DNA of 64,000 bases from Bedellia somnulentella (taxonomy: Eukaryota > Arthropoda > Insecta > Lepidoptera > Bedelliidae): contig OY755181.1 in the NCBI GenBank assembly GCA_963576735.1, positions 18,737,261-18,801,260 on the forward strand. The letters are read 5' to 3'. How positions within the stretch are numbered: the stretch's first letter is position 1; each line of letters starts with the position of its first letter. The notes under the pieces are model-generated. The model ran no database searches. It saw nothing but the letters and a program-made list of their open reading frames with translations, and was not told the origin of the DNA. Below are positions 54,063-64,000 of this stretch, piece after piece. A program made the position numbers and the translations under genes.

Positions 54063-54888
54063 TAAAGTGAAAGAGGTATATTTTGTGAAGATTGATTTAT
54101 AATAAATATGCATACTTTTAGTAAGATCATCAATATTCATAATCATAAATAAATATATTAGGTTCTTAAAACCCGAAGGCTAAGAAGCGCAGGCCCATCG
54201 CGTCCTCGGTCGCATTAACGCACTCTAGACTGCAATTGACATGACGCAATATCAATATGTATAATAACAATCAAACTAAATACCCCATTCAAATTCCCGA
54301 TAAATACTCGTAATCACTTAAATCCAACTTGTAACCACTTTACCTCTCTTTCTAACTGTATGAATCGAGAAAGAAACGACAGTATAAGTTTTGTTGCATA
54401 TTGCTCGTTGTATCACTTCGTGATGAGCGAAATATGGCGATGTAGTTATTTGGAGAACATCCAAGGCTTAGAGGACATTCTCTGATGTTTTATGGTTAGT
54501 AATTTGATATTAGTTGTAGTAATGCACATTGTATTTGATATGGTTTCATTATATGTTTAAAAGTTTCGCAAGTTTACCGACAACCATCCGACGTTTATTG
54601 TATTTGAGATGTCTTCACATCGTTATAAAGTTATGATCCTCACGCTGAAAACCAAAATCATATCATACCAAACACTTGTCGATTTATTAACAAGATGTAA
54701 TATCAAGTATCTTGTACAGGACCCAAGACCCTGTACACTTATTTATTCGTAGTTTACAATTAAATAGGCTTTAAATCCTATTATTATATATAATCCTATA
54801 TTGGGAGATATACCTACGTGAGTGTTTGAGTTTAAGAATTATAGCTCGTGCTTGTTAATAATTAATAATTCTTTATAACTCGATTAAT
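54063..54888. other. No recognisable feature
   Basis: AT-rich; nothing supportable. Confidence 0.4.
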
Positions 54889-54897
54889 AACTAGAGA

Positions 54898-55263
54898 CGA
54901 CGTGATAGCTCAATGAGTAGAACACCGGTTATCGTGCAAACGACTAGTGTTCAAATCCCGGGCCTACACCAATGTGTCTTTTCTAAAGACATATTATGTG
55001 TGGTTAATTTATCACGGTTGTTAACGGTGAGGGAAAACATCGTGAGGAAACCCACATGGCTGTGTTGTACTTAGTCATGTGACAGTGTATTCGTACAAAA
55101 CGGTGATAAGCCTGCCCCTTATCACGTGAGTACACTGTCCATGCAAAACGTGGGTACTCTGAACACCAGGTGACAAAGCCACGTTATGTTCAGAAGTATT
55201 AGTACCTCTGCCAACCCCTTCGAGAATATTCGGCGCAAACGTTTATGTTTTACTATGTTATTT
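54898..55263 (+). repeat. T1 tRNA-derived SINE, complete, TSD
   Basis: 366 bp between AACTAGAGA repeats (54889-54897, 55264-55272). A box TAGCTCAATGAG, B box GTTCAAATCCCGG. Confidence 0.92.
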
Positions 55264-55507
55264 AACTAGAGATTAATAAAATAGTCTGACCCGCCAACCG
55301 GTACAGTACAACACAGGCCGTACCGACCCACCGCTAACAACAATGAAGTAATGTATGATACGAGTTATACAACGCCGGGTGAGCAATCAATCTAATTGGT
55401 GACATCAAATATTGACACTGGCGGTATCCACTCCACTCACATTGCAAACATTGGGAATATTCGTTGTTGCATACCATTTACTAATATTACACATGACAGC
55501 TTTAATA

Positions 55508-55600
55508 TCATACATACATTTATGTTCCGATTGGGGAGGCAGATACTATCGATCGCCAGCTGTACGATCCTTGCAAACCTCTCTAGCTTCGTTTAAAAAT
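55508..55600 (-). mobile_element. RTE-class LINE terminal fragment
   Basis: CATACATACATTTATGTTCC tail side, GAGGCAGATACTATCGATCG, GTACGATCCTTGCAAACCTC. Confidence 0.8.
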
Positions 55601-55967
55601 TATCGAGGTCTTGGCGAGTTAATTACAATAGAAAGGTGGAGAGAAGGTTTTCCTCGTTTTTATTGCAACAAATTGCTTACGACCGTGTTTGCTTTTGAGA
55701 CGAGTTTGATAAATACAAGGCTTCTTTTTATTTATGGCTATTGATAAAATCTGTAGCTTTTATCAATCTGTGGCATCAATAGCACCGCGCCCCCTCTAAT
55801 CTTGTGTAAGTCAAAGCAATGGGAAAACGAATAACATGAATTAAAAAAATCGACCTGTAATTCCGTAAAGCTATCTTTCACGCTGATCCCCGAACAGGTG
55901 ATGTAACAGGTAAAGGTGACACTGCATGAGATATACCTGACAGGCACTTTTATTTATCATCATCAAC
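55601..55967. other. No recognisable feature
   Basis: Unassigned sequence of mixed composition. Confidence 0.35.
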
Positions 55968-55978
55968 CCTGACTATAA

Positions 55979-56243
55979 CATACATACATACATACATACA
56001 TATACTCACGGCTATAAATCCCAAGAAAGGGGTAGCCAGAGCTAAGGAATTAGAAATTCCTCAGCCACTTTTGGAAGGTGCATGGGGAATAGATGGTGAA
56101 ATAAAGGTTCTTGGTGATGGGTCTCCAACCGCATCGCCCAAAAATCCCTTAAAAGCCCCAATACCGTTAGTCGCCTTTTACGTACACCCACCGGAAGAAA
56201 TGGGGTAGTGCTATTCTAAGCCGACACTACACAGCACATAAGA
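55979..56243 (-). repeat. S1a SINE with 5' filler, TSD
   Basis: Between CCTGACTATAA repeats (55968-55978, 56244-56254). Complete S1a plus eight extra bases (ACATAAGA, plus strand) beyond the head. Confidence 0.9.
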
Positions 56244-56429
56244 CCTGACTATAAGACTATATTAATAGACAAATCCAAAGTAAAACTCCGATTTTATTTT
56301 TAGAATTAGTGAGCTCTCACGTCAAAGCTCTTTCCAACTAATCCAGCAAAATTTGTTAGATGAAAAACAAACATTTTCTTACACACGTGACCCCTAAGTT
56401 AAAAATATGTCTGCCATGGTGTCAGCAGG

Positions 56430-56645
56430 TCACGTGACGTAACAAGCGCATTATGACGTAACAACATCTTAGATGATTGTTGGTCGCTGGACATTGTATT
56501 GTTTCCCTTTCAATAGCTGTGGAAGTATTGAATAGCTTTGTGACCACCTTGTGTTACATTCACGTTGGTGTCTCGATACTTTAGCAGTCAGTCACCTTTT
56601 TCTTTGCTATATGCTGTAGAGCACGTCTTTGTTTTCGTGAAAGGT
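56430..56645 (+). promoter_or_regulatory. Candidate promoter and 5' non-coding exon
   Basis: CACGTGACGTAA and TGACGTAA (56435-56442, 56454-56461) lie ~130 bp upstream of an arthropod initiator-like TCAGT (56588-56592). 52 bp later comes a strong 5' splice site AAG|GTAAGC (exon end 56643). The order fits a promoter and a short leader exon to the right, but no downstream exon is identified in this window. Confidence 0.42.
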
Positions 56646-56755
56646 AAGCTAGGGCTTTCGACAGCTTTCTGGAACTTTTAGCTTTGTTGGTTTTAGTTTA
56701 ATTCGGTGTTTCAAGTCAGGAATCTCAGGATCGACGGATATGGTTTTGATAATAA

Positions 56756-57041
56756 TAGTTCTTAAAAAATACGGACATATTATACACAGATCAAGTTAGC
56801 CCCAAACTAAGTAAGAAAATCCCATGATACAAGTCTTACTTAGTTTTCCACTCTTACTTAGTTTTTAGTACTCCACGATATATTTTAATATTATATAATA
56901 CACATATAAATAACATCCAACACTAAGAAACAATCATTTATCTTCATCACATAAATGTTGCTCCCAGCGGGGATCGAGCCCGCAACCTCCAGACCGAGGT
57001 GCTAATCACCTATCCACCAGGCCACGGACGTCATCGTCGTC
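56756..57041 (-). repeat. T3 tRNA-derived SINE
   Basis: Minus strand head GTGGCCTGGTGGATAGGTG, B box GGGCTCGATCCCCGC, then a body ending TTACTTAGTTTGGGGCTAAC and GTGTATAATATGTCCG. I recognise this as a common lepidopteran SINE type. ATAATAG on both sides may be the target duplication. The 5' and 3' ends of the head do not pair as an acceptor stem, so it is not a tRNA gene. Confidence 0.7.
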
Positions 57042-57799
57042 ATTATATAATAGGGCACTATTTATCTACCTATTTCACTGTAAGTTGACAACAGATTTTC
57101 GATATGTTTAGTTTTTGAATTTCAAATTACTACCAAAATTAAAATATAAAACTAAATAAATACTATAACTGAGTCTCATTTAATTTCAATTAAATCTGCC
57201 TCTCAGACGATGATAAAAGCCTAGATCTATATACATATTAGTTAAGGTTCAAAAGAATAACTGATTCACAAAGAGTTATGCGGGCTCTTTCAGAAATATA
57301 ACTACGAATCTTATACAGAGTTTTCAGCCGGTAAAAACAGATCCTGATCAAGTTTTTACCATGTTTTAGGGAGCGAAGTTCAAAGTCGAACTCAATTCGC
57401 GTAATATTCAACAAGCTCTATATTTTGGTCTGGAATATTTAAAACAGAATTTATAGTAGATAATATTTTGTCATGCTGGAAGTGGTAAAAGGTGACTAAG
57501 GGTTGTGGGGCATTTTATCCGACTGCTTCAGAAACAGAATTATGTTTTTCCAGCGTTTGTATGTATGTACTCGTAGATTTCTGTGTTCAGATGAAATCAC
57601 AACAAATGATTCAAAATTTTATGTAAAAGTACTTTATTCATTCAAACAGTATAGAATTCACGACCTGCTCTCCAAAGGGAGTGGCAGAGGTACTATTTAT
57701 TCTGGACAAAGGTAACATGTTTGTAATTTATTTAGATTCAGGATTAGAACCAATGCTCTCTTTACCTGATGCTGTGTCTACCCCACAGAGTTACTAGAT
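57042..57799. other. No recognisable feature
   Basis: AT-rich; a faint S1-like word GGTGACTAAGGGTTGTGGGG at 57491 is too short to call. Confidence 0.35.
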
Positions 57800-57990
57800 A
57801 GATAGATAGATAGATAACTCGTTTATTTATGTTAACATAACACCACATACAATATGAAAAACAATACATAAAGTGAAAAAAAAAAATTAAACTTAAAATT
57901 AGTGCTATGCTAACACAAACTAGGTCCTAACTCAGTGCTTGATATTGCCAAGTGGCAAAACACTGGTTTTCTACGTACTACGTACTTTTG
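57800..57990 (-). mobile_element. LINE 3' end, (GATA) tail
   Basis: TAGATAGATAGATAGATAAC then GTTAACATAACACC, CCTAACTCAGTGCTTGATAT, CAAAACACTGGTTTTC; the same family as 7100-7330. Confidence 0.65.
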
Positions 57991-58194
57991 TTTTCTTTTT
58001 ACTTTATTTATTGTTTATAATAAAACCCACAAGACTGGGAAGTGACGTTAATTAGTTCATCAATAACATTCAATTATCCATTTCTTTCAAAGATAGTAGT
58101 AAAATTTTCTAAATTTATCATCATCAGCAAAAGGAATAGAAGTATATGTGTACAGACATGGTACCCAAATCACGTTAGATCCATCTCAAGAACA

Positions 58195-58430
58195 TTGATA
58201 TCTATATTAATATTATAAAGCTGAAAAGTTTATTTGTTTGTTTGAACGCTAGGATCTCAGGAAGTACTTAATTAAATTGAAAAAATATTTTTGTGTTGGA
58301 TAGTCCATTTATTGAGGAAGGTTTTAGGCTATATATCATCACGCTGCGAGTAATAGGAACTAAGAATTAGCAAAAAATGTTGCAAAAACGGGGATATTTT
58401 TTCCTATGTTTAGGCTTCCGTTATGTGCGC
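58195..58430 (+). repeat. Helitron-like lepidopteran repeat
   Basis: ATTATAAAGCTGAAAAGTTT, GTTTGTTTGAACGC, AGGATCTCAGGAAGTAC, GATAGTCCATTTATTGAGGA, ATATATCATCACGCTGCGAG. This ordered set matches a very common insect repeat linked to helitrons, from my knowledge. Ends not delimited. Confidence 0.55.
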
Positions 58431-58454
58431 TGCGTTAACGGTTTAATTCCTCTT

Positions 58455-59072
58455 TAAACGTTAACTTACCGATGAGCAGAAAGATCGTCGTGTGGATTGG
58501 TGCCTATTCATGATAGACAAATTAAACGGACTGACTTACTGACTGGTGACGAAACATGGCTATATAACTATGATCCTAAATCAAAGCGATAGTCGACTGT
58601 ATGGTGCTTTCAAGACGAGCCATCACTAGACTTTTTCAACTCGAAAAATGTGTCAATTCTCCCTCACCCGCCAAATTCCCATGACCTAGCGCCTTGTGAT
58701 TTTTACTTGTTTCCAAAAACCAAAGAAAAACTAACGGGGAAGAGGTATGAAATCAAAGAAGATGCGCTGGTTGCCTATAATTTCAAGATTTCAGAGGTAT
58801 CTAAAGAAGAGTGGTCACAGGTATTTTCCAATTGGTTCAGACGTATGGAAAAGTGTATACGTGCTCACGGTGAATACTTTGAAAAGATCGATACTTGTAA
58901 TGAAGAATAAATTTTATAATTTTTGAGTATAAGGGTAAGGGTCAAATGTGTATGGATACAATTGTACAATAGAAGATCTATGTAAACTACCCACATTTAC
59001 GAGTAAATAAATGGTTTTAATGGTTTTAATGGTTTTTAATGGTATCTAGTTTCTTTTGGCATGCCCCTCGTA
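58455..59072 (+). pseudogene. Mariner transposase 3' remnant
   Basis: Translates to LTDEQKDRRVDW, GDETWLYNYDPKSKR then a stop, STVWCFQDEPS, and after a deletion FFNSKNVSILPHPP, HDLAPCDFYLFPK, and MEKCIRAHGEYFEKID to the end. DETW and DLAPCDF are mariner DD34D landmarks; the segment carrying the second catalytic aspartate is deleted. The end GGCATGCCCCTCGTA resembles a mariner terminal repeat next to TA. The 5' end is absent. Inactive. Confidence 0.85.
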
Positions 59073-59687
59073 CATTTCAAGTTACATAAAATGATTGACA
59101 ACAAAATAATAGTTATTTAAAAACAAAATACAAATAAATGAATGGTTTAGCGCTGAATTTCCTGCAACTCAACTACTACAATTTATGCATTTACAGCAAA
59201 GCGGGGATGCAATTTCACCAAGTTCATTGAATTCATAATATAAATAAAATACCGTACGAAACGTTGGTAACTAAATTTTTGGGGACTCTTCTGATATTTT
59301 TATGACAATTATGTTATCTGCTTATCGTAGTTTTCCAAAATCAGTAAAATATTCAAACTATTCAACTGTTTGCATGGCGCCCTTGCAGATATTTTTTTAT
59401 TCACCGAAATAGTTAAGAATGGTTTTGGTAGTGCGGGATATATTATGTATCGCACTCTTTTTTTAATTTATTTATCTCGGTTATTAAGGGCGATAAATTA
59501 TACAAAAGATAGATTGATTAACCCATTCATATAGCATTTAGGTTTTTAATCTTTAACCTTCGGCTCGAGATAGGAAATAACCTTAGATATAAACAAAAAG
59601 CTGTTGTTCTCAAAATCATAGAAGAAAGTCATATAAAAATCGGTGGAATATGTATTTTTCGCCTTTGTGCAAATATAATGCGACACG
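59073..59687. other. No recognisable feature
   Basis: AT-rich; nothing supportable. Confidence 0.4.
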
Positions 59688-59698
59688 TATTTGATTGA

Positions 59699-59961
59699 TG
59701 TGTAGTGTCGGCTTAGAATAGCACTACCCCATTTCTTCCGATGGGTGTACCTACGTAAGAGGCGACTAACGGTATTGGGGCTTTTTAAGGCATTTTTGGG
59801 CGATGCGGTTGGAGACCCATCACCATCACCAACAACCTTTATTCTACCATCTTTTCCCCACTCAACTTCCAAAAGTGGCTGTGAAATTTCTAATTTCTCA
59901 GCTCTGGCTACCCCTTTTAGGGATTTATAGCCGTGAGTATATGTATGTATGTATGTATGTA
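59699..59961 (+). repeat. S1a SINE, complete, TSD
   Basis: Between TATTTGATTGA repeats (59688-59698, 59962-59972); long GTAT tail; CACCATCACCAACAACC shows a small internal duplication. Confidence 0.93.
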
Positions 59962-59972
59962 TATTTGATTGA

Positions 59973-60850
59973 CGCTCAAAACTCTAAAGCTCGCGAATCC
60001 CAAACTACGTATTCACACCATCCAAAAGTACCATTTATACAATTAAATAATGTAAAACCGCAAACGCTCAGATCCAAGGTGCTATTCCGACATATTTAAT
60101 AAGCTGAGCCATACATCTGTTTACGAGCTAGATACAATCAGTTCAGGCCAACATGTTGTGCAAACATCCCTTGCCGCTATTCTATATGAATGGATCGTCT
60201 CTCGAGAACAAATGAATAGCCGATAGTATCTGCGTTGGGCAATTCTTGTTAATAATTGTTATTTTTAATCTGATTCCATCATGTACTCAGTGTTTGGTGT
60301 TCACACGAGCTTTGAGGTCTTTTTAATTTATTATCTTTGATTGTCGAGCCTTTTATGGGTTACTCCACTAGTTGTAGGAGAGAGAAAATGACGATCTAAC
60401 ATTATGTCTTCACACGTCATTTCGCCGTGTCATTTCACGCGGGTCACTCGACATCCTTCTATTTAGTTATAATTATGTATTTATACAATGTCTTATTATT
60501 TATATATAAAATATGTTTTTCTGCTGTACATATAAATCTATGCAGTTACTGCTGTCTGTTAACGACCGCTTCTGCGGTCATTCACGAGGTCAGTTATACT
60601 CCTTTTAAATTCAGTGACCCATCTGAAAACTGCTGCCCGAGATGGAACAGAGTACTCTTATGCCGATTTTAATCGTTGTTAACTTTGTTGTTGTGATAAA
60701 CCAAATAACATTACATAGCACCTAAATGTTTGCGATTAAGCTTTTTAAATGAAAACGCGAGAACTGGCAGATGTATAGGTTAAAGGTAGTAAAATAGTGG
60801 AATATAAATATACTATTTACAATGAGGGAATTATGCAAAGTTTTTTTAAA
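59973..60850. other. No recognisable feature
   Basis: Mixed composition, no supportable gene. Confidence 0.4.
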
Positions 60851-61094
60851 ATACATACATACATATGCTCACGGCTATAAATCCCTAAAAGGGGTAGCCA
60901 GAGCTAAGGAATTAAAAATTCCTCAGCCACTTTTGGAAGTTGCGTGGGGAATAGATGGTGAAATAAAGGTTCTTGGTGATGGGTTTCCAACCGCATCGCC
61001 CAAAAATCCCTTTAAAGCCCCAACACCGTTAGTCGCCTCTTAAGTACACCCACCGGAAGAAATGGGGTAGTGCTATTCTAAGCCGACACTACAC
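60851..61094 (-). repeat. S1a SINE, head trimmed
   Basis: Complete except the last bases of the head (stops at CCGACACTACAC), where a poly-T-bordered element begins. Confidence 0.9.
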
Positions 61095-61550
61095 TTTTTT
61101 TTTTAAATAAATTTACAATTTAAAAAACTGGGGAGTAAGGGGAGAATGGAGCACAACACCGTCTCCTACCCAAATGCCAACCTCACCTGCACGCGCCGGA
61201 TGGCAGCGGCGTGGCACACACCACGCCGTGGTGCTCCCTGCTGGATAACAGATGAGGCTATGACGACCGAGCAGTGGCGGGATAACCACACACCTGGCTT
61301 TAGCCGGAAGAGGCTTGCGGCGGCCTTAGGGAGTAAATACCCCAAAAAATGACGATAGGAGAAGGTACTCCGGCACGCTTTAAGGTAGCAGCCCTGCTAG
61401 CCGCCTTAGGATACTATGGGCTAATTCCCTGTATATCCCTTCGTGTGGCAAATTCCCGCTCCGGGAGACAAAGAAAAAGACCTAAAATGGCGGATGTTAC
61501 TTTTGACATTAGCGCACATGTGGCATCTGTCCCGCTCCGGGAAAGATAAA
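61095..61550 (-). mobile_element. Unclassified GC-rich retroelement with A-rich 3' end
   Basis: On the minus strand, GC-rich sequence (CTAAGGCCGCCGCAAGCC, CCACGGCGTGGTGTGTGCC palindrome) ends in an A-rich stretch at 61095-61130 that abuts the S1 head. The composition and A tail suggest a retroposed LINE end or processed copy. Short ORFs across it do not resemble known proteins. Confidence 0.4.
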
Positions 61551-62664
61551 TATTTCGCGCGTCTGGCGGCCGGCCTGCTCCGGGAAAGTAGCTAAGTGCT
61601 GTTTTAGACGTGTATTTTGACGAATAAAAAGCATTCTGCACTGCTCTAACGTATACTGAAGCTTATTTATAGAACAAAGATAGACTACAGTGCAACAGAA
61701 ATGTCAACAAGGCATTTATTTCAGTTAATGTTCATTGTTCCGTGTGCGGTTGTGTGGGGCGCCTGACAAGGCCCACATTTAGTAATGCTCCTACTGCTAA
61801 AAAAATGTATGGATTGAAGTGATTTTATGACTGTATAATTTAAATTAGGGTATAGTATTGTAAATACAACACATAAATTGACGAGAAAAAGTAAAATTTA
61901 TGAATTATGGTAGATTATGTATCGAAAATCGGAAAAAAACCATGACCCTATCTTAACTTTACGACATTGTTTTATTTTCACACTTTATACATATTTATCG
62001 TATGCAATATGATAGCGTACTTAATTAAGAATCTAAAATGCTACATTTTATTACGCTTATAATACAGAAAAGCAGTAAAATTTTAGTTTTTCTAAACATC
62101 GAAGACCAGTTTAAATTGTCCTTCCTAGGCCTGCCAGACGTGGTAAAATTTGCAAAATGGCGGCCGCCATACTTGGTCTTTTCTTTTCTCTCCCGGAGCC
62201 GGACAGGCGCCAGATGCGCGTAAATGACCAACATGGCGGCGCCAGGCGAAGGGACTGAATCTACATAATTACTGAAACTCTAAGAAGAAAAATGAGATCT
62301 CTTCTTAGGGCCCTATGTCCCTGATGAGGGATTACAGGACTGCATGATGATGATTTAAAAATATACAACACTGATGTGTTCCTTTTGTTTAAATGGTTTT
62401 ATTTAGTTTAAATTACCATCATCTCACAGTCTCACTCACCGAGTGGTTTACGTATCTGCAGGATTTATTCAGCAAGCTTGCTCTGTGATCGATCATTCAT
62501 GAAAGGGTGCGTACTAGCAGAGAAAGAGTACTGTCTAGCTTACATAACATGCCTGTATATCCATGTCTTTGCAAGTCATAATATTAGTGGTCTATTTATC
62601 AAGAGCGTTAACAAAAGAAATGCACATGACTACATCAGTAAACCCTCTACTAGGAAGTCAGTTG
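61551..62664. other. Unassigned; repeated GC motifs
   Basis: CCCGCTCCGGGA-type words occur at 61455, 61531 and 61574, and AAAATGGCGG at 61484 and 62154, with CATGGCGGCGCC at 62231. These could be regulatory or an element's subterminal repeats. No gene recognised. Confidence 0.35.
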
Positions 62665-62676
62665 GTAAAGTAAATA

Positions 62677-63052
62677 AACACAACATAACATAAACGTTCA
62701 CGCCGTTTATCCCCGAAGGGGTTGGCAGAGGTACCAATACTTCTGAACTCACATGGCAAGCGCCATCTAATTTCCAGAGAAGGTACCCACGTTTTGCTTA
62801 GACAATGTACTCACGTGATAGGGGGCAAGCCTATCGCCGTTTTGTACGAATACACTGTCACATGACTAAGTATAACTCAGCCATGTGGGTTTCCTCACGA
62901 TGTTTTCCCTCACCGTTAACAACCATGATAAATTAACCACACATATGACTTTAGAAAAGACAACAAATTGGTGTAGGCCCGTCCCAGGATTGGAACTCAC
63001 GCCCTTCTGTTTTCGGGCGGGTGTTCTACGCACTGGACTATCATGTCGTTTC
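62677..63052 (-). repeat. T1 tRNA-derived SINE, complete, TSD
   Basis: 376 bp between GTAAAGTAAATA repeats (62665-62676, 63053-63064). The 3' end and ATGTTATGTT-type tail are intact. The head's B box region is altered (AGTTCCAATCC). Confidence 0.92.
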
Positions 63053-63064
63053 GTAAAGTAAATA

Positions 63065-63775
63065 GTGGGCTATAAATTGACCCATAATATTTTCAGAGGT
63101 AACTTTACCTCTGATCCCCCATTCGTGTGTTACACAGTTATTTCATTTGTGTATTAGCAACCCATATGAAAAGTAAGCTTTTAGCTGGATTTTCCATTCA
63201 TTAGGGAAACCCCGGTCGATAAAAAAACCTTATTTTCTTTTATTATATAAAAGAATGTTTTTTTTTATTTATTATCCTGCTCACAATACTTCTGCTTGAG
63301 AGTGTAATTGTAAAAAGTGTTTCTTAAGTTTTTTTAGCTTCGCTTTAGCTTCGCTTAAGGTTTTAGAAGCTGAAAATATAGTCAATAGAATACCCCACTG
63401 AAACCCTTTAATAGGGTTACGTTTACGGTCTACAGTTTAGAAAGTTCCAGTGCTTAAGCAAACAGCCAATAAGATGGAAAAGATGAAAAAGGGACTAAGA
63501 ATGCGAAGGTCATTCACCTTAGTATGTCAACAATAGGTAAACTGAAGGTTGAATGATCTAATAATGCATGTCTCATGTAAAAACCAAGTGAAACTGTTTT
63601 CGTCTTCCGAAATGTGATAATTGAATTGGTCTTTAGTTTCAGAACAACAGGATCTTCACAGGTGCGTCGTACAATAATGTAAGTAAAGATAAAAATATAA
63701 AATTAAATTAATGATGATATTTATTAATGGAGTTTTTTTATATGATAATGAAAGAAAGGATTGTAATAGACTTTA
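63065..63775. other. No recognisable feature
   Basis: AT-rich; includes AGCTTCGCTTTAGCTTCGCT, a short tandem duplication at 63338. No gene supported. Confidence 0.4.
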
Positions 63776-64000
63776 GACGACGTGATAGCTCAGTGGGTAG
63801 AACACCGGTTAACGTGCAAGCGACTAGTGTTCAAATCCCGGGTCGGGCCTACACCAATTTGTCTTTTCTAAAGACATAGTGTGGTTAATTTATCACGGTT
63901 GTTAACAGTGAGGGAAAACATCGTGAGGAAACCCACATGGCTGAGTTGTACTTAGTCATGTGACAGTGTATTCGTACAAAACGGCGATAGGCCTGCCCCC
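63776..64000 (+). repeat. T1 tRNA-derived SINE, cut by window end
   Basis: GACGACGTGATAGCTCAGTG, B box GTTCAAATCCCGG and body to AACGGCGATAGGCCTGCCCC; near consensus. Confidence 0.9.

Noticed and set aside
56955..57030. A functional tRNA gene
   Set aside because: Good B box, but the acceptor ends do not pair and a SINE body follows.
1..64000. CRISPR array or prokaryotic operons
   Set aside because: Repeats are dispersed, diverged and retroposon-like; no short regular repeat-spacer array and no dense gene packing.

Overview
This is an AT-rich, intron- or intergenic-like stretch of an insect nuclear genome, almost certainly a moth or butterfly. That call rests on dense interspersed repeats of lepidopteran character: an RTE-class LINE, several tRNA-derived SINEs, a mariner remnant and a DNA-element end carrying AACCGACTTC. 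A eukaryotic tRNA-Ser(AGA) gene with a T-run terminator is also present. I see no prokaryotic operon and no multi-exon host gene that I can name. The only certain host gene is the tRNA-Ser gene (42277-42358, minus). One terminal-exon-like ORF (14654-14893) and three promoter-like GC-rich patches (about 5390-5660, 26821-26945, 56430-56645) are the best hints of host transcription units.

The window is dominated by one retroposon system. A nearly full-length LINE (9106-12510) carries an intact 1039-residue endonuclease plus reverse transcriptase ORF. About 45 copies of a short ~250 bp element, here labelled S1 (subfamilies S1a, S1b, S1c; labels are mine), are scattered across the window. S1 shares its first ~75 bp with the start of the LINE 5' UTR and its last ~45 bp with the LINE 3' end, and ends in the same GTATATGTATG-type tail. 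A second abundant element, T1 (~370 bp, tRNA-derived head with A and B boxes), has a 3' end that also resembles the LINE 3' end, including a small CCCC...GGGG hairpin. The simplest reading is that the LINE machinery mobilises itself, S1 and T1. Many copies have 9-15 bp target-site duplications, several are nested in each other, and one S1 insertion has the layout of twin priming.

Layout: 1-5 kb, S1 copies, a local block duplication with a 22-bp palindrome, LINE 3' ends, and a T2 composite with an 84-bp perfect inverted repeat. 5-9 kb, a promoter-like patch, S1 and a T1 copy interrupted by S1. 9.1-12.5 kb, the intact LINE. 12.8-20 kb, S1, T1, LINE fragments and the candidate exon. 20.8-23 kb, a non-coding LTR element with identical 126-bp LTRs, inserted in an S1 copy. 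23-35 kb, S1 and T1 copies, including the inverted (twin-primed) S1. 35.9-37.6 kb, a 5'-truncated, frameshifted second LINE. 38.4-41.4 kb, a region bounded by ~50-bp terminal inverted repeats and containing a MITE with 61-bp TIRs. 42.3 kb, the tRNA-Ser gene. 43.1-43.9 kb, a second TIR element. 44-56 kb, S1, T1 and LINE debris. 56.4-57 kb, a candidate promoter and first exon followed by a third tRNA-derived SINE. 58.2-59.1 kb, a helitron-like repeat and a dead mariner. 60.8-64 kb, S1, a GC-rich retroelement remnant and two T1 copies, the last cut by the window edge.
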